Positions 8,525-16,473 of a stretch of DNA of 64,000 nucleotides are shown in pieces. This DNA comes from Pseudonocardia nematodicida (GTDB lineage: Bacteria; Actinomycetota; Actinomycetes; Mycobacteriales; Pseudonocardiaceae), in assembly GCF_040105385.1 (NCBI RefSeq), contig NZ_JBEDNQ010000001.1, positions 558,001-622,000 on the forward strand. The letters are read 5' to 3'. Under the pieces are notes generated by a model. That model did no database searches. It was not told the DNA's origin and saw only the letters and a list, made by a program, of their open reading frames with translations. How positions within the stretch are numbered: the first letter of the stretch is position 1; the number at the start of each line of letters is the position of its first letter. The translations under genes were made by a program, and so were the position numbers.

Positions 8525-9712
8525 ATGCGAGGACGCACCCCGACCAGCGCGCCCGCCACCGCGGGCGAGATCTTCCGGCTGGTCCGGGACGGCGTGGCCG
8601 GCACCCGGACCGAGATCGGCCGCGAGACCGGCCTGTCCCGGACCGCCGTCGCGGCGCGGGTGGACCGGCTCCTCGCCGACGGCCTGGTCACCGAGGTGCT
8701 CGGCGCCGCGGCGACCGGCGGCCGGCCCGCGGCGCGGCTGCAGTTCCACGCCGGCGGCGGGACCGTCCTCGCGCTCTCGGTCGGTGTGAGCCGGTCCAAG
8801 GCCGCGGTGTGCGACCTGGCCGGCGAGATCCTCGCCGAGGACGTGCTCGACCAGCCCGCCTCGGTCGGCCCGCACCAGCTGCTCGGCGACGCCGTGGCGA
8901 TGCTGGAGAAGCTGCTGCTCGACGCCCGCGTCGACGACGCGGGCATCCGCGGGATCGGCCTGTCGATCCCCGGCACCGTGGACGGCACCCACGGCTGGTC
9001 GGTCGGCGTCCCGTCCCTGCCGGGCTGGGAGCGCGTCGAGCTGCCCCCGCTGCTGACCAGCCGGTTCGACGTGCCGGTGCGGGTCGACAACGACGTGAAC
9101 GTGATGGCGCTGGCCGAGCATGCCGCCCATCCCGACGTCGACGACCTGCTGATGGTCAAGATCGGCTCCGGGGTGGGCGCCGGCCTGGTCTCCGGCGGCG
9201 TCCTGCAGCGCGGCGCGTGGGGTGCGGCCGGCGAGATCGGGCACATCCCGGTGCACGACGGGCCGGGCATCGGGTGCGGCTGCGGCAACGTCGACTGCCT
9301 CGAGGTCGTGGCCTCCGGGCGCGCCCTGGTCCGCGACCTGTCCGCACTGGCCGGGCCGGAGCGCGAGGTGCACGACATCCACGACGTCGTCGCGCTGGTC
9401 AAGCAGGGCGACCCGGACGCGGTGCGGCTGGTCCGGATCGCCGGTCGCCGGCTCGGCGAGGTGCTGGCCGCCGCGGTCAACCTGGTCAACCCGGCCCTGG
9501 TCGCGATCGGCGGCGACCTGGTGGGCGCGTTCGACCCGCTCGTCGCCGGGGTCCGGGAGGCGATCTACCGCCGGTCGATGGCCACGGCCACCCAGAACCT
9601 GCGGATAGAGCCCGGGCTGCTCACCGGCCGCAGCGGCGTGATCGGCTGCGCGATCCTGGTGCTCGACGAGGTCCTCGCCCCCGCGTCGATCGACCGGGCG
9701 CTGTCGACCTGA
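8525..9712 (+). CDS. ROK-family transcriptional regulator / sugar-kinase-like protein, 395 aa
   Basis: The N-terminal winged helix-turn-helix (about residues 12-60, with TEIGRETGLSRTAVAARVDRL) is fused to a ROK domain. The ROK part shows VDNDVNVMALAEH, the phosphate/sugar region GSGVGAGLVSGG, the catalytic-site stretch GEIGHIPV and the zinc-binding CGCGNVDCLE. The combination is that of NagC/XylR-type regulators rather than a free-standing glucokinase, which would lack the HTH. It starts at ATG 8525, divergent from edd-eda, so it is the natural candidate regulator of the Entner-Doudoroff genes. Kinase activity cannot be excluded. The sugar effector is not predictable from these motifs. Confidence 0.88.
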   Translation: MRGRTPTSAPATAGEIFRLVRDGVAGTRTEIGRETGLSRTAVAARVDRLLADGLVTEVLGAAATGGRPAARLQFHAGGGTVLALSVGVSRSKAAVCDLAGEILAEDVLDQPASVGPHQLLGDAVAMLEKLLLDARVDDAGIRGIGLSIPGTVDGTHGWSVGVPSLPGWERVELPPLLTSRFDVPVRVDNDVNVMALAEHAAHPDVDDLLMVKIGSGVGAGLVSGGVLQRGAWGAAGEIGHIPVHDGPGIGCGCGNVDCLEVVASGRALVRDLSALAGPEREVHDIHDVVALVKQGDPDAVRLVRIAGRRLGEVLAAAVNLVNPALVAIGGDLVGAFDPLVAGVREAIYRRSMATATQNLRIEPGLLTGRSGVIGCAILVLDEVLAPASIDRALST

Positions 9713-9721
9713 CCCGGGCCG

Positions 9722-10447
9722 TCACCGCTCCGGCGTACGCAGGAGCTCGAACCGCATCGCGCGGGCCTCGGTGAACCCCAGCGCCCGGTAGAGCCGGATC
9801 GCGCCGGTGTTCGCGGCGGACGCGTGCAGCAGCGGCCGCTCCCCACGGGCCAGCATCCCGGCGGCGACCGCACGCACCAGCCGCCCCGCGAGACCCTTCC
9901 CGCGGAACTCCGGGTCGGTGCACACCGCGCTGATCTCGCGAGCCCGCGCACCCGGCCCGGCGTCGAACCGCAGCCGCTCCCCCGCCATCGCGATCAGCCG
10001 GCCGTCGTGCCGGATCCCGAGGAAGGTCCCGAGCTCGGCGGTGCGCGCCAGCCACGGCCCCGGCCGGGTGCGGTCGGCGAGGTCGGCCATCTCGGCGCGG
10101 TCACCGGGCCCGAGCACGACGGCCTCGTCGTCCGGTTCGCCGGTCACGCCGCCGCCGTCCATCTGGACGCCCGGCAGCTCCAGCACCCGTTCCCAGCCCG
10201 CGGGCAGCGCCGGCGCACGCTCGCCGGCGTGCACCAGGGCGAGCTGGCGGCCCGGTTCGCAGAGCGCGGTCAGGTGGGCCCAGTCGCCGGCCGTCGGACC
10301 GGGTGGCAGCCCGGCGAACGGGGAGACGTCCGCGGCGAAGACCGCCGCCCCGCCGCGGACCGTCCCGAAGTCGCGCAACGGACCCCGCAGCGCGGAGGGG
10401 ACGGGGTTCTGCAGGAGCGCGTCGAGGGCGGCGTCCGGTGGGGGCAC
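9722..10447 (-). CDS. GNAT-family N-acetyltransferase, 241 aa
   Basis: The C-terminal half is a GNAT acetyltransferase: ISAVCTDPEFRGKGLAGRLVRAV is motif A with the acetyl-CoA loop, then LHASAANTGAIRLYRALGF. The first 110 or so residues form an extra N-terminal region, seen in FR47-like proteins. I place the start at GTG 10447; GGAGG is present but only one base away, so the true start is less certain than usual. It converges with the ROK gene (stop codons ten bases apart) and is divergent to zwf. The reading frame stays open far upstream, antisense to zwf, which is a composition artefact. The substrate is unknown. Confidence 0.75.
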   Translation of the reverse strand: MPPPDAALDALLQNPVPSALRGPLRDFGTVRGGAAVFAADVSPFAGLPPGPTAGDWAHLTALCEPGRQLALVHAGERAPALPAGWERVLELPGVQMDGGGVTGEPDDEAVVLGPGDRAEMADLADRTRPGPWLARTAELGTFLGIRHDGRLIAMAGERLRFDAGPGARAREISAVCTDPEFRGKGLAGRLVRAVAAGMLARGERPLLHASAANTGAIRLYRALGFTEARAMRFELLRTPER

Positions 10448-10618
10448 GCCTCCGATCGTGCACCGCGGAACCCCGCCCGGTCGCCCGTCCCCCGTCCGGG
10501 GGTGACCGATGACTCCCCGAGTTCTGCACTCGAAATACTGATTGGCATCTGTACAGTACGGAAGTGCCCCGTGTCCGCGAACGATCGCCGACACCTCCGC
10601 GCTGGAAGGAGGCGGCTC
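10448..10618. promoter_or_regulatory. Divergent promoter region GNAT / zwf
   Basis: An AT-rich patch at about 10521-10560 contains TTGGCA (10542-10547) and TACAGT (10552-10557), and the short inverted repeat TACTG/CAGTA (10536-10558). This is the only promoter-like stretch before zwf, but no pair of hexamers has standard spacing, so the exact promoter is unresolved. An AGGAGG ribosome site is at 10607-10612. Confidence 0.3.
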
Positions 10619-12166
10619 GTGCCGCACCCGCTGCCCGCCATGGACCCCGCCGACATCGTCGTGTTCGGCGGCACCGGTGACCTCGCCATGCGCAAGCTGC
10701 TGCCGGCGCTCTACCTGCGCGACCGCGACGACCAGCTCGGTGGCGACACCCGGATCGTCGCCGTGTCCCGCTCCGGGCTCGACGACGCCGACTACCGCGA
10801 CAAGGTCGACTCCGAGCTCCGCCGCACCGCACCCCGCTGGGCGGGTGCCGACGCGTACGCCGACGACATCGCGCGCACCCGGTTCCTGGACCGCCTGCAC
10901 CACGTGACCCTCGACGTCGCCGACGACGACTGGTCGGCCCTGTCCGGTGTGCTCGGCCCGCACGACCACCGGATCCGGGTGCTGTACCTGGCCTCGGCGC
11001 CGCAGCTGTTCGGCCGGATCTGCTCCGGAGCCGCACGCGCCGGGATCGTCGACGACCGCACCCGCGTCGTGCTGGAGAAGCCGCTCGGCCACGACCTCGC
11101 CTCCGCACGGGCGATCAACGACGAGGTCGGGTCGGTCTTCGCCGAGGAGCAGATCTACCGGATCGACCACTACCTCGGTAAGGAGACGGTGCAGAACCTG
11201 CTGGTCCTGCGCTTCGGCAACTCGCTGTTCGAGCCGCTGTGGAACGCCTCGCAGATCGACCACGTGCAGATCACCGTCTCGGAGTCGATCGGCGTCGGGA
11301 ACCGGGCCGACTACTACGACGGCTCCGGCGCGCTGCGCGACATGGTGCAGAACCACCTGCTGCAGCTGCTCTGCCTGGTCGCCATGGAGCCGCCGGCCGC
11401 GATCGACGGCGAGGGCGTGCGGAACGAGAAGCTCAAGGTCCTGCAGTCGCTGAAGCCGTTGGCCGGCGCCGACGTCGTCCGGGACACCGTGCGCGGGCAG
11501 TACACCGAGGGCCTGGTCGACGGCACCGCGGTGCCCGGCTACGGCACCGAGCTGGCCGAGTCGAGGGCCGGGACCCCGCGCGAGCGGGAGCGCTCGAGCA
11601 CCGAGAGCGGCGCCAGCGGAACGAGCATCGGCACCGAGACCTTCGTCGCGCTGCGTGCCGAGGTGGCCAACTGGCGCTGGGCCGGGGTGCCGTTCTACCT
11701 GCGCACCGGCAAGCGGCTGGCCCGGCACGCGTCCGAGATCGTCGTCCAGTTCAAGCCCGTCCCGCACTCGATCTTCTCCGGGCGCGACGAGGAGATCCCG
11801 GCGAACCGGCTGGTCCTGCGGCTGCAGCCGGACGAGGGCGTGCGCCTGCACATGACGGCCAAGGAGCCCGGCCCCGGCGGCATCCGGCCGATCCCCGCGC
11901 CGCTGGACCTGTCCTTCGCACGGACCTTCGGCGACCGGCTGCCGGACGCCTACGAGCGGCTGCTGATGGACGTCCTGCGCGGCAACCCGACGCTGTTCAT
12001 GCGCCGGGACGAGATCGAGGCCGCCTGGACCTGGGCCGAGCCGATCCTGCGTACCTGGGCCGACACCGACCAGCGGCCGCGGCCCTACGCCGCGGGCAGC
12101 GGTGGGCCGGCCGCCGGGGCGGCGCTCATCGAGCGCGACGGGCGGGCCTGGCACGAGGACTACTGA
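10619..12166 (+). CDS. zwf: Glucose-6-phosphate 1-dehydrogenase, 515 aa
   Basis: Oxidises glucose 6-phosphate to 6-phosphogluconolactone, feeding the edd-eda pair nearby. Motifs: FGGTGDLAMRK (nucleotide-binding, 16-26), VVLEKPLGHDL, and the substrate/catalytic YRIDHYLGKETVQN (180-193), then RNEKLKVLQS and GVPFYLRTGKRL. The start is GTG 10619, six bases after AGGAGG; an internal ATG seven codons later is possible. Unusual: residues about 314-336, just before GTETFVALRAEV, hold an Arg/Ser/Thr-rich insertion of roughly 20 residues (SRAGTPRERERSS) absent from ordinary Zwf. No 6-phosphogluconolactonase or gnd gene lies nearby. A hairpin follows three bases after the stop. Confidence 0.95.
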   Translation: MPHPLPAMDPADIVVFGGTGDLAMRKLLPALYLRDRDDQLGGDTRIVAVSRSGLDDADYRDKVDSELRRTAPRWAGADAYADDIARTRFLDRLHHVTLDVADDDWSALSGVLGPHDHRIRVLYLASAPQLFGRICSGAARAGIVDDRTRVVLEKPLGHDLASARAINDEVGSVFAEEQIYRIDHYLGKETVQNLLVLRFGNSLFEPLWNASQIDHVQITVSESIGVGNRADYYDGSGALRDMVQNHLLQLLCLVAMEPPAAIDGEGVRNEKLKVLQSLKPLAGADVVRDTVRGQYTEGLVDGTAVPGYGTELAESRAGTPRERERSSTESGASGTSIGTETFVALRAEVANWRWAGVPFYLRTGKRLARHASEIVVQFKPVPHSIFSGRDEEIPANRLVLRLQPDEGVRLHMTAKEPGPGGIRPIPAPLDLSFARTFGDRLPDAYERLLMDVLRGNPTLFMRRDEIEAAWTWAEPILRTWADTDQRPRPYAAGSGGPAAGAALIERDGRAWHEDY

Positions 12167-12168
12167 CC

Positions 12169-12211
12169 CGTGAGTGGTGGTCGCGGCCGGAGACCGCGAC
12201 CACCACTCACG
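12169..12211. terminator. Perfect 18-bp inverted repeat, bidirectional terminator
   Basis: Arms CGTGAGTGGTGGTCGCGG (12169-12186) and its exact complement (12194-12211) flank a seven-base loop. The hairpin lies between the zwf stop (12166, plus) and the stop of the DAO-type gene (12218, minus), so it can serve both transcripts. No U-tract follows. Confidence 0.75.
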
Positions 12212-12217
12212 AGCAGG

Positions 12218-13372
12218 TCACTGCTCCCCGGCCCGCCGTGGCGCCGCCGGGGCCACGGGAGCGCCGGCCCGTCCCGCGAACCGGCGCGGCGAGTAGCCGT
12301 CGAGCCGCGGGTCGCGCGGGGCGCCGAGCATCTCCTCGGCCGTGCGCTCCGCGAGCCACGGTCCCAGTGTGACCCCGCTGTGCGTGACGACGGTCCAGAT
12401 CCGGGCGTCGTCGTCGACCGGCCCGACCGCGGGGAATCCGTCGCCGGGAATGACCCGGCGGCCCACCCGCACCCGTAGCGGTGTACCGGCAGCCGCCGGG
12501 ATCACCGAGGCGAGCCGGTCGGCGAACGCGGCGCTCACGCGGGCGGGCACGTCGAACGGAGCCCGGTCCGGGTCGCAGTCGACATCGAGGTCCAGGGCCT
12601 GCAACCGCATACCGCCGTCGGCCTCGGGACGCACGTTCAGCAGGTCGGTGGTGACGATCCGTTCCACCGCCGCCGGGGTCGGTGCGGTGGTGGCCATGTA
12701 ACCCATGACGACGTTGCCGGTGGCGGGGGCGACGGTCGGCACGTCGTGCCCTGCGGTGGCGGCCAGCTCGCCGGTGGCGATCCCGGCGCACATCGCGACC
12801 GCGTCGGCCGTGACCGCCGACCCGTCGTCGAGCACCACCCCGGCTGCGTGCACCCGCGTGACGCGGGCGTCGAAGATCCGGGCCCCGGCCGCGACGGCGG
12901 TCGCCGTGAAGTGCGCGACGAGCCGGTCGGGGAAGGCGATGCCCTCGCGGGGGAAGCCGCGCACCAGCCGCGCCGGTGCGGCGAGGCCGGGTACGAGCGC
13001 CGGCAGGTCAGCCGGCTCGTGCTCATCGACGCCGTAGCCGAGCCGGGCCAGCCGCTCGGACCGCTCGGTCAGCGTCCGGACGTGCTCGTCGGTCCCGGCG
13101 GCCTCGATGTGCCCGGTGGCCCGGAACGCGCCGGGCACCCCGGACAGCACGGAGTGAAAGTGCTCCAGGCCGGCGGAGTTGAGTGCGTGGTAACTCTCGG
13201 GGTGCTTCTTGTGCGAGTTGATCCACCCGTAGGACGCGCTGGTCGCGTCGCCCGCCGGGTCGGCGGTGTCGATCACGGTGACGTCGACACCCCGGGCGGC
13301 CAGCGAGGCGGCGAGCGCCGAGCCGACCATGCGGCCTCCGACGATCACCACGTGCTGCGGTCGTGTCGTCAT
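12218..13372 (-). CDS. DAO-family FAD-dependent oxidoreductase, 384 aa
   Basis: Glycine/D-amino-acid-oxidase-type flavoprotein. It has an N-terminal Rossmann strand HVVIVGGRMVGSALA (residues 7-21), VTVIDTADP for the FAD ribose, a SYGWINSH block, a middle substrate domain and a C-terminal RVGRRVIPGDGFPAVGPVDD. The second dinucleotide-motif glycine is replaced by Arg14 (GGRMVG instead of GGGxxG), which is unusual for the family. ATG 13372 has GGAGGG upstream and overlaps the rpiR stop by four bases (ATGA), so the two are coupled. Expected chemistry is oxidation of a secondary or primary amine with FAD. The neighbouring hyuAB and peptide importer suggest an amino-acid or cyclic-amide substrate, which is inference. 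Confidence 0.82.
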   Translation of the reverse strand: MTTRPQHVVIVGGRMVGSALAASLAARGVDVTVIDTADPAGDATSASYGWINSHKKHPESYHALNSAGLEHFHSVLSGVPGAFRATGHIEAAGTDEHVRTLTERSERLARLGYGVDEHEPADLPALVPGLAAPARLVRGFPREGIAFPDRLVAHFTATAVAAGARIFDARVTRVHAAGVVLDDGSAVTADAVAMCAGIATGELAATAGHDVPTVAPATGNVVMGYMATTAPTPAAVERIVTTDLLNVRPEADGGMRLQALDLDVDCDPDRAPFDVPARVSAAFADRLASVIPAAAGTPLRVRVGRRVIPGDGFPAVGPVDDDARIWTVVTHSGVTLGPWLAERTAEEMLGAPRDPRLDGYSPRRFAGRAGAPVAPAAPRRAGEQ

Positions 13373-14280
13373 CCGTGCCCTCCTTCGACGGCCGGGGCGC
13401 GGCGGCGGCGAATGCCCGCGTCCTCGGCGATGCGGTCGCGCAGAGCGTGCAGCCGGTCCATCGCCGCACCGGAGCCCGCGCGGTCCCGGGCGGCCAGAGA
13501 CATCAGCAGTGCCTGGGCCACCACCAGCGGCAGCGTGGACTCCCCCGCGGTGTCCAGCGACGTCCGCGGGGTCACCAGCACGTGGTCGGCCTCGGCTGCG
13601 ATCGGCATGTCCAGCGCCTCGGTGACCAGCACGCAGGGCACCTGCTGGTCACGCAGGTACCGGACCACCGTGGTGACTTCGGGGAACTGACGGACCGGTG
13701 CGAAGACGACGGCGGCCCCCACCGGACCGGTCGAGAGCAGCCGGTCGGCCAGCGCCACCCCCGTCGCCGATCCGGCGACCGCGCTGCGCCCGATCCGGCC
13801 GAGCATCAGGGCGAGGTGCTCGGCGACGAACCCGACCGGAGGGAGCCCGTAGACCAGGATCCGGTCCGCTGCGGCCAGGACGTCGACGGCGGCCTCCCAC
13901 TCGTCGGCCGCGATGAACTCCCCCAGGGACTCGACGCCGCGCACGGTGTCCCGCACGACCCGGTCGAACGGCGAGGAGCCCGCCGAGACCTGCTCGATCC
14001 GGCGGGCCATGACCGCGCCGGGGTCCGAACGCGACGAGATGAGCGCGGCAGCGGCGCGACGCATCTCCTTCACCCCGCGGTAACCGAGCGCCCGTGCGGT
14101 CCGCACCACCGTCGCGTCGCTGGTGCCGGTGGCGGCCCCGAGTTCGGCCGCCGACGACGTCGACACGGTGTCCGGATGGCGCAGGCAGTACGCCGCCACG
14201 TGCCCGAGTGCCTGCGGCAGCCCGGGCGCCCGCTCTCTGATCCGCTCGGCGAGGTCCTGCTCACCGGCTGTTTCGATCAT
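13369..14280 (-). CDS. RpiR/MurR-family transcriptional regulator, 303 aa
   Basis: An N-terminal RpiR helix-turn-helix (about residues 22-90, with SSAAELGAATGTSDATVVRTARALGYRG) is followed by a SIS domain (about 130-270, ILVYGLPPVGFVAEHLALMLGRIG) that normally binds a phosphosugar-like effector. The gene is divergent from hyuA over 147 bases and is translationally coupled to the downstream DAO-type oxidase through a four-base overlap. It is therefore the probable local regulator of both arms. Two near-identical 11-base direct repeats sit over the hyuA promoter (14313-14352). The SIS domain is retained although no sugar-phosphate gene is adjacent, so the effector is uncertain. Confidence 0.87.
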   Translation of the reverse strand: MIETAGEQDLAERIRERAPGLPQALGHVAAYCLRHPDTVSTSSAAELGAATGTSDATVVRTARALGYRGVKEMRRAAAALISSRSDPGAVMARRIEQVSAGSSPFDRVVRDTVRGVESLGEFIAADEWEAAVDVLAAADRILVYGLPPVGFVAEHLALMLGRIGRSAVAGSATGVALADRLLSTGPVGAAVVFAPVRQFPEVTTVVRYLRDQQVPCVLVTEALDMPIAAEADHVLVTPRTSLDTAGESTLPLVVAQALLMSLAARDRAGSGAAMDRLHALRDRIAEDAGIRRRRAPAVEGGHG

Positions 14281-14312
14281 GTTGCCCCGGTCCCCCCATT
14301 CGTAACTCTGTC

Positions 14313-14352
14313 GTATTGACTACTTCTGGATCTCAGCTGCAGTATTCACTAC
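14313..14352 (+). promoter_or_regulatory. Putative hyuA promoter overlapped by direct-repeat operators
   Basis: TTGACT (14317-14322) and CAGTAT (14340-14345) are 17 bases apart, a good -35/-10 arrangement reading toward hyuA. GTATTGACTAC (14313-14323) covers the -35 and GTATTCACTAC (14342-14352) covers the -10; the two 11-mers differ by one base and are offset by 29 bp, near three helical turns. This arrangement suits repression by the adjacent RpiR protein. Confidence 0.5.
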
Positions 14353-14427
14353 CGTCAAGTCCCGAGAGGTCGCTCCCGCTCTCCTGCTCCCCCGCGACCC
14401 GCCCCGTCCGCTGCGAGAGGACCACAC

Positions 14428-16473
14428 ATGAGGATCGGCGTGGACGTCGGTGGCACCTTCACGGATGTCACCGCGATCGACCACGACGGCGGCTTCCACA
14501 TCGCCAAGCTGCCGAGCACGCCGCAGGACCAGTCCCTGGCCCTGCGCGACGGCGTCGGCGACGTCCTGTCCGGCACCGCCACCCCGGCCGGTGCGGTCCG
14601 CTACCTGGGCCACGGCACCACGGTCGCGACCAACACCCTGCTCGAGCTGGACGGCTCCTCGGCCGCGCTGATCGTCACCGAGGGCTTCCGGGACCTGCTC
14701 GAAATCGCCCGGCAGAAGCGGCCATCGCTCTACGACCTGGCCGGGCGCAAGCCGCGCATCCTGGTCCCCCGCGCGCTCACCTTCGAGGTCGCCGAGCGCG
14801 TAGGGGCGAGCGGGAAGGTGCTGCGCGAGCTGTCCGACGACGAGGTCGCGCGGGTCGTCGAGCAGGTCCGCGAGGCGGGCGTCGAGGCCGTGGCGATCTG
14901 CCTGCTGCACAGCTACCGCGACGACCGGCACGAGCGGGCGATCGCCGACGCGCTGGCCATGTCCGTGCCCCAGGTCTACGTCTCGCGCTCCAGCGAGGTC
15001 GCCCCGGAGTTCCGCGAGTTCGAGCGGATGTCCACCACGGTGATCAACGCCTTCGTCGGCCCGCGGATGCACCGCTACGTCACCCACCTCGCCGACCGCA
15101 CCGCGGACCTGGGCATCCCGGTCGCCCCCCGGATCATCCAGTCCAACGGCGGCCTGGTCTCCCCCGACTCGGTCTCCCGCCGACCGGTCACCACATTGCT
15201 GTCCGGCCCGAGTGCCGGGGTGGCCGGCGCGGCCTGGGTCGCCGGGCTGGCCGGGCACCGCGACGTCATCACCTTCGACATGGGCGGCACCAGTACCGAC
15301 GTCTGCCTGATCTCCGGCGGGAAGGCGGTCACCACCGCCGAGCGCAGCATCGAGGGCTACGTGGTGCGGGTGCCCTCGGCGAGCGTGCACACCGTCGGCG
15401 CGGGTGGCGGCTCGATCGCCGGCACCGACGACGCCGGGGCGCTGCAGGTCGGCCCGCGCAGCGCCGGGGCCCGCCCGGGGCCCGCCGCGTACGGGCATGG
15501 CGGCGACCGTGCCACGGTCACCGACGCGAACATCGTGCTGGGCCGGCAGAACCCGCGCGAGGGGCTCGGCAGTGCCATGCCGATCGACGCGGCGGCGGCG
15601 CAGGCCGTGGTCGCCGAGGTCGGGCACCCGCTCGGGTTCGACGTACCGGAAGCCGCGACCGGCATCGTCCGGCTCGCCAACAGCCACATGGCCCGCGCGG
15701 TGCGCGCGGTCTCGGTCGAGATCGGCGAGGACCCCCGCGACTACGCGCTGGTCGCCTACGGCGGCGCGGGTCCGCTGCACGCGGTCGAGGTCGCCCGCGA
15801 GGTCGGCATCACCACGGTGCTCGTCCCACCGCACCCCGGCACGCTCTGCGCGCTGGGCCTGCTGGTCAGCGACGTGCGGGCCACCTTCGTGCAGTCGGTG
15901 CTCGCCCCGCTGTCCGAGGAGGCGCTCACCGACGTGACCGGCGCCCTGGAGCGCCTCGACGAGCAGGCGACCGACTGGTTCGATCGCGAGCAGGTCCCCG
16001 AGGCCGACCGCCGGACCGTGTTCACCCTGGCGCTGCGCTACGGCCGGCAGAACTTCGAGCTCGACGTCGACCTCCCGCCGGGCCGCCTCGACGCCGCCGT
16101 GCTGCCCGAGGTCGCCGAGGCCTTCCACGCCACCCACGAGCGCACCTACGGGTTCCGGCACGCCGACGCCGGCATCCGGGTCGTGAACGCGACCGTCACC
16201 GCGAGCCAGCGCACCGATCCCCCGGTGCCCGGCACGCTGCCGGACGGCGACGGCGACCCCGCCCGCGCGCTGCGCGAGACCCGCCCGGTCGTGTTCGGCG
16301 GCCGGGAACTCCCCACCCCCGTCTACGACAGGAGCCGCCTCATGCAGGGCGACCGCCTCGACGGCCCGGCCGTGATCGAGCAGATGGACTCCACCGTGGT
16401 CCTCACCCCCGGCTCGCACGCCGTCGTCGACACCTACGGGGTGCTGCACGTGGAGGTCGGTACCGATGCCTGA
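14428..16473 (+). CDS. hyuA: Hydantoinase/oxoprolinase subunit A, 681 aa
   Basis: ATP-dependent hydantoinase/5-oxoprolinase A subunit. The actin-like ATPase N-terminus MRIGVDVGGTFTDV, GHGTTVATNTLLE, the family block TTLLSGPSAGVAGAAWV and FDMGGTSTDVCLI are all present, and GAGGGSIA and YGGAGPLHA follow. The protein hydrolyses a cyclic amide (N-methylhydantoin, hydantoin or 5-oxoproline) with ATP, together with the B subunit. Length is normal for a separate A subunit. The ATG start has AGAGG upstream. It overlaps hyuB by eight bases and is followed by a peptide-type ABC importer on the same strand, so imported cyclic amides or peptides are the likely substrates. Which ring is opened cannot be decided from these motifs. 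Confidence 0.9.
   Translation: MRIGVDVGGTFTDVTAIDHDGGFHIAKLPSTPQDQSLALRDGVGDVLSGTATPAGAVRYLGHGTTVATNTLLELDGSSAALIVTEGFRDLLEIARQKRPSLYDLAGRKPRILVPRALTFEVAERVGASGKVLRELSDDEVARVVEQVREAGVEAVAICLLHSYRDDRHERAIADALAMSVPQVYVSRSSEVAPEFREFERMSTTVINAFVGPRMHRYVTHLADRTADLGIPVAPRIIQSNGGLVSPDSVSRRPVTTLLSGPSAGVAGAAWVAGLAGHRDVITFDMGGTSTDVCLISGGKAVTTAERSIEGYVVRVPSASVHTVGAGGGSIAGTDDAGALQVGPRSAGARPGPAAYGHGGDRATVTDANIVLGRQNPREGLGSAMPIDAAAAQAVVAEVGHPLGFDVPEAATGIVRLANSHMARAVRAVSVEIGEDPRDYALVAYGGAGPLHAVEVAREVGITTVLVPPHPGTLCALGLLVSDVRATFVQSVLAPLSEEALTDVTGALERLDEQATDWFDREQVPEADRRTVFTLALRYGRQNFELDVDLPPGRLDAAVLPEVAEAFHATHERTYGFRHADAGIRVVNATVTASQRTDPPVPGTLPDGDGDPARALRETRPVVFGGRELPTPVYDRSRLMQGDRLDGPAVIEQMDSTVVLTPGSHAVVDTYGVLHVEVGTDA

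Noticed and set aside
9722..12154. One 810-residue minus-strand protein spanning the GNAT gene and the antisense of zwf
   Set aside because: Only the last 241 residues show GNAT motifs; the rest mirrors zwf, whose own strand has clear dehydrogenase motifs and a strong ribosome site.
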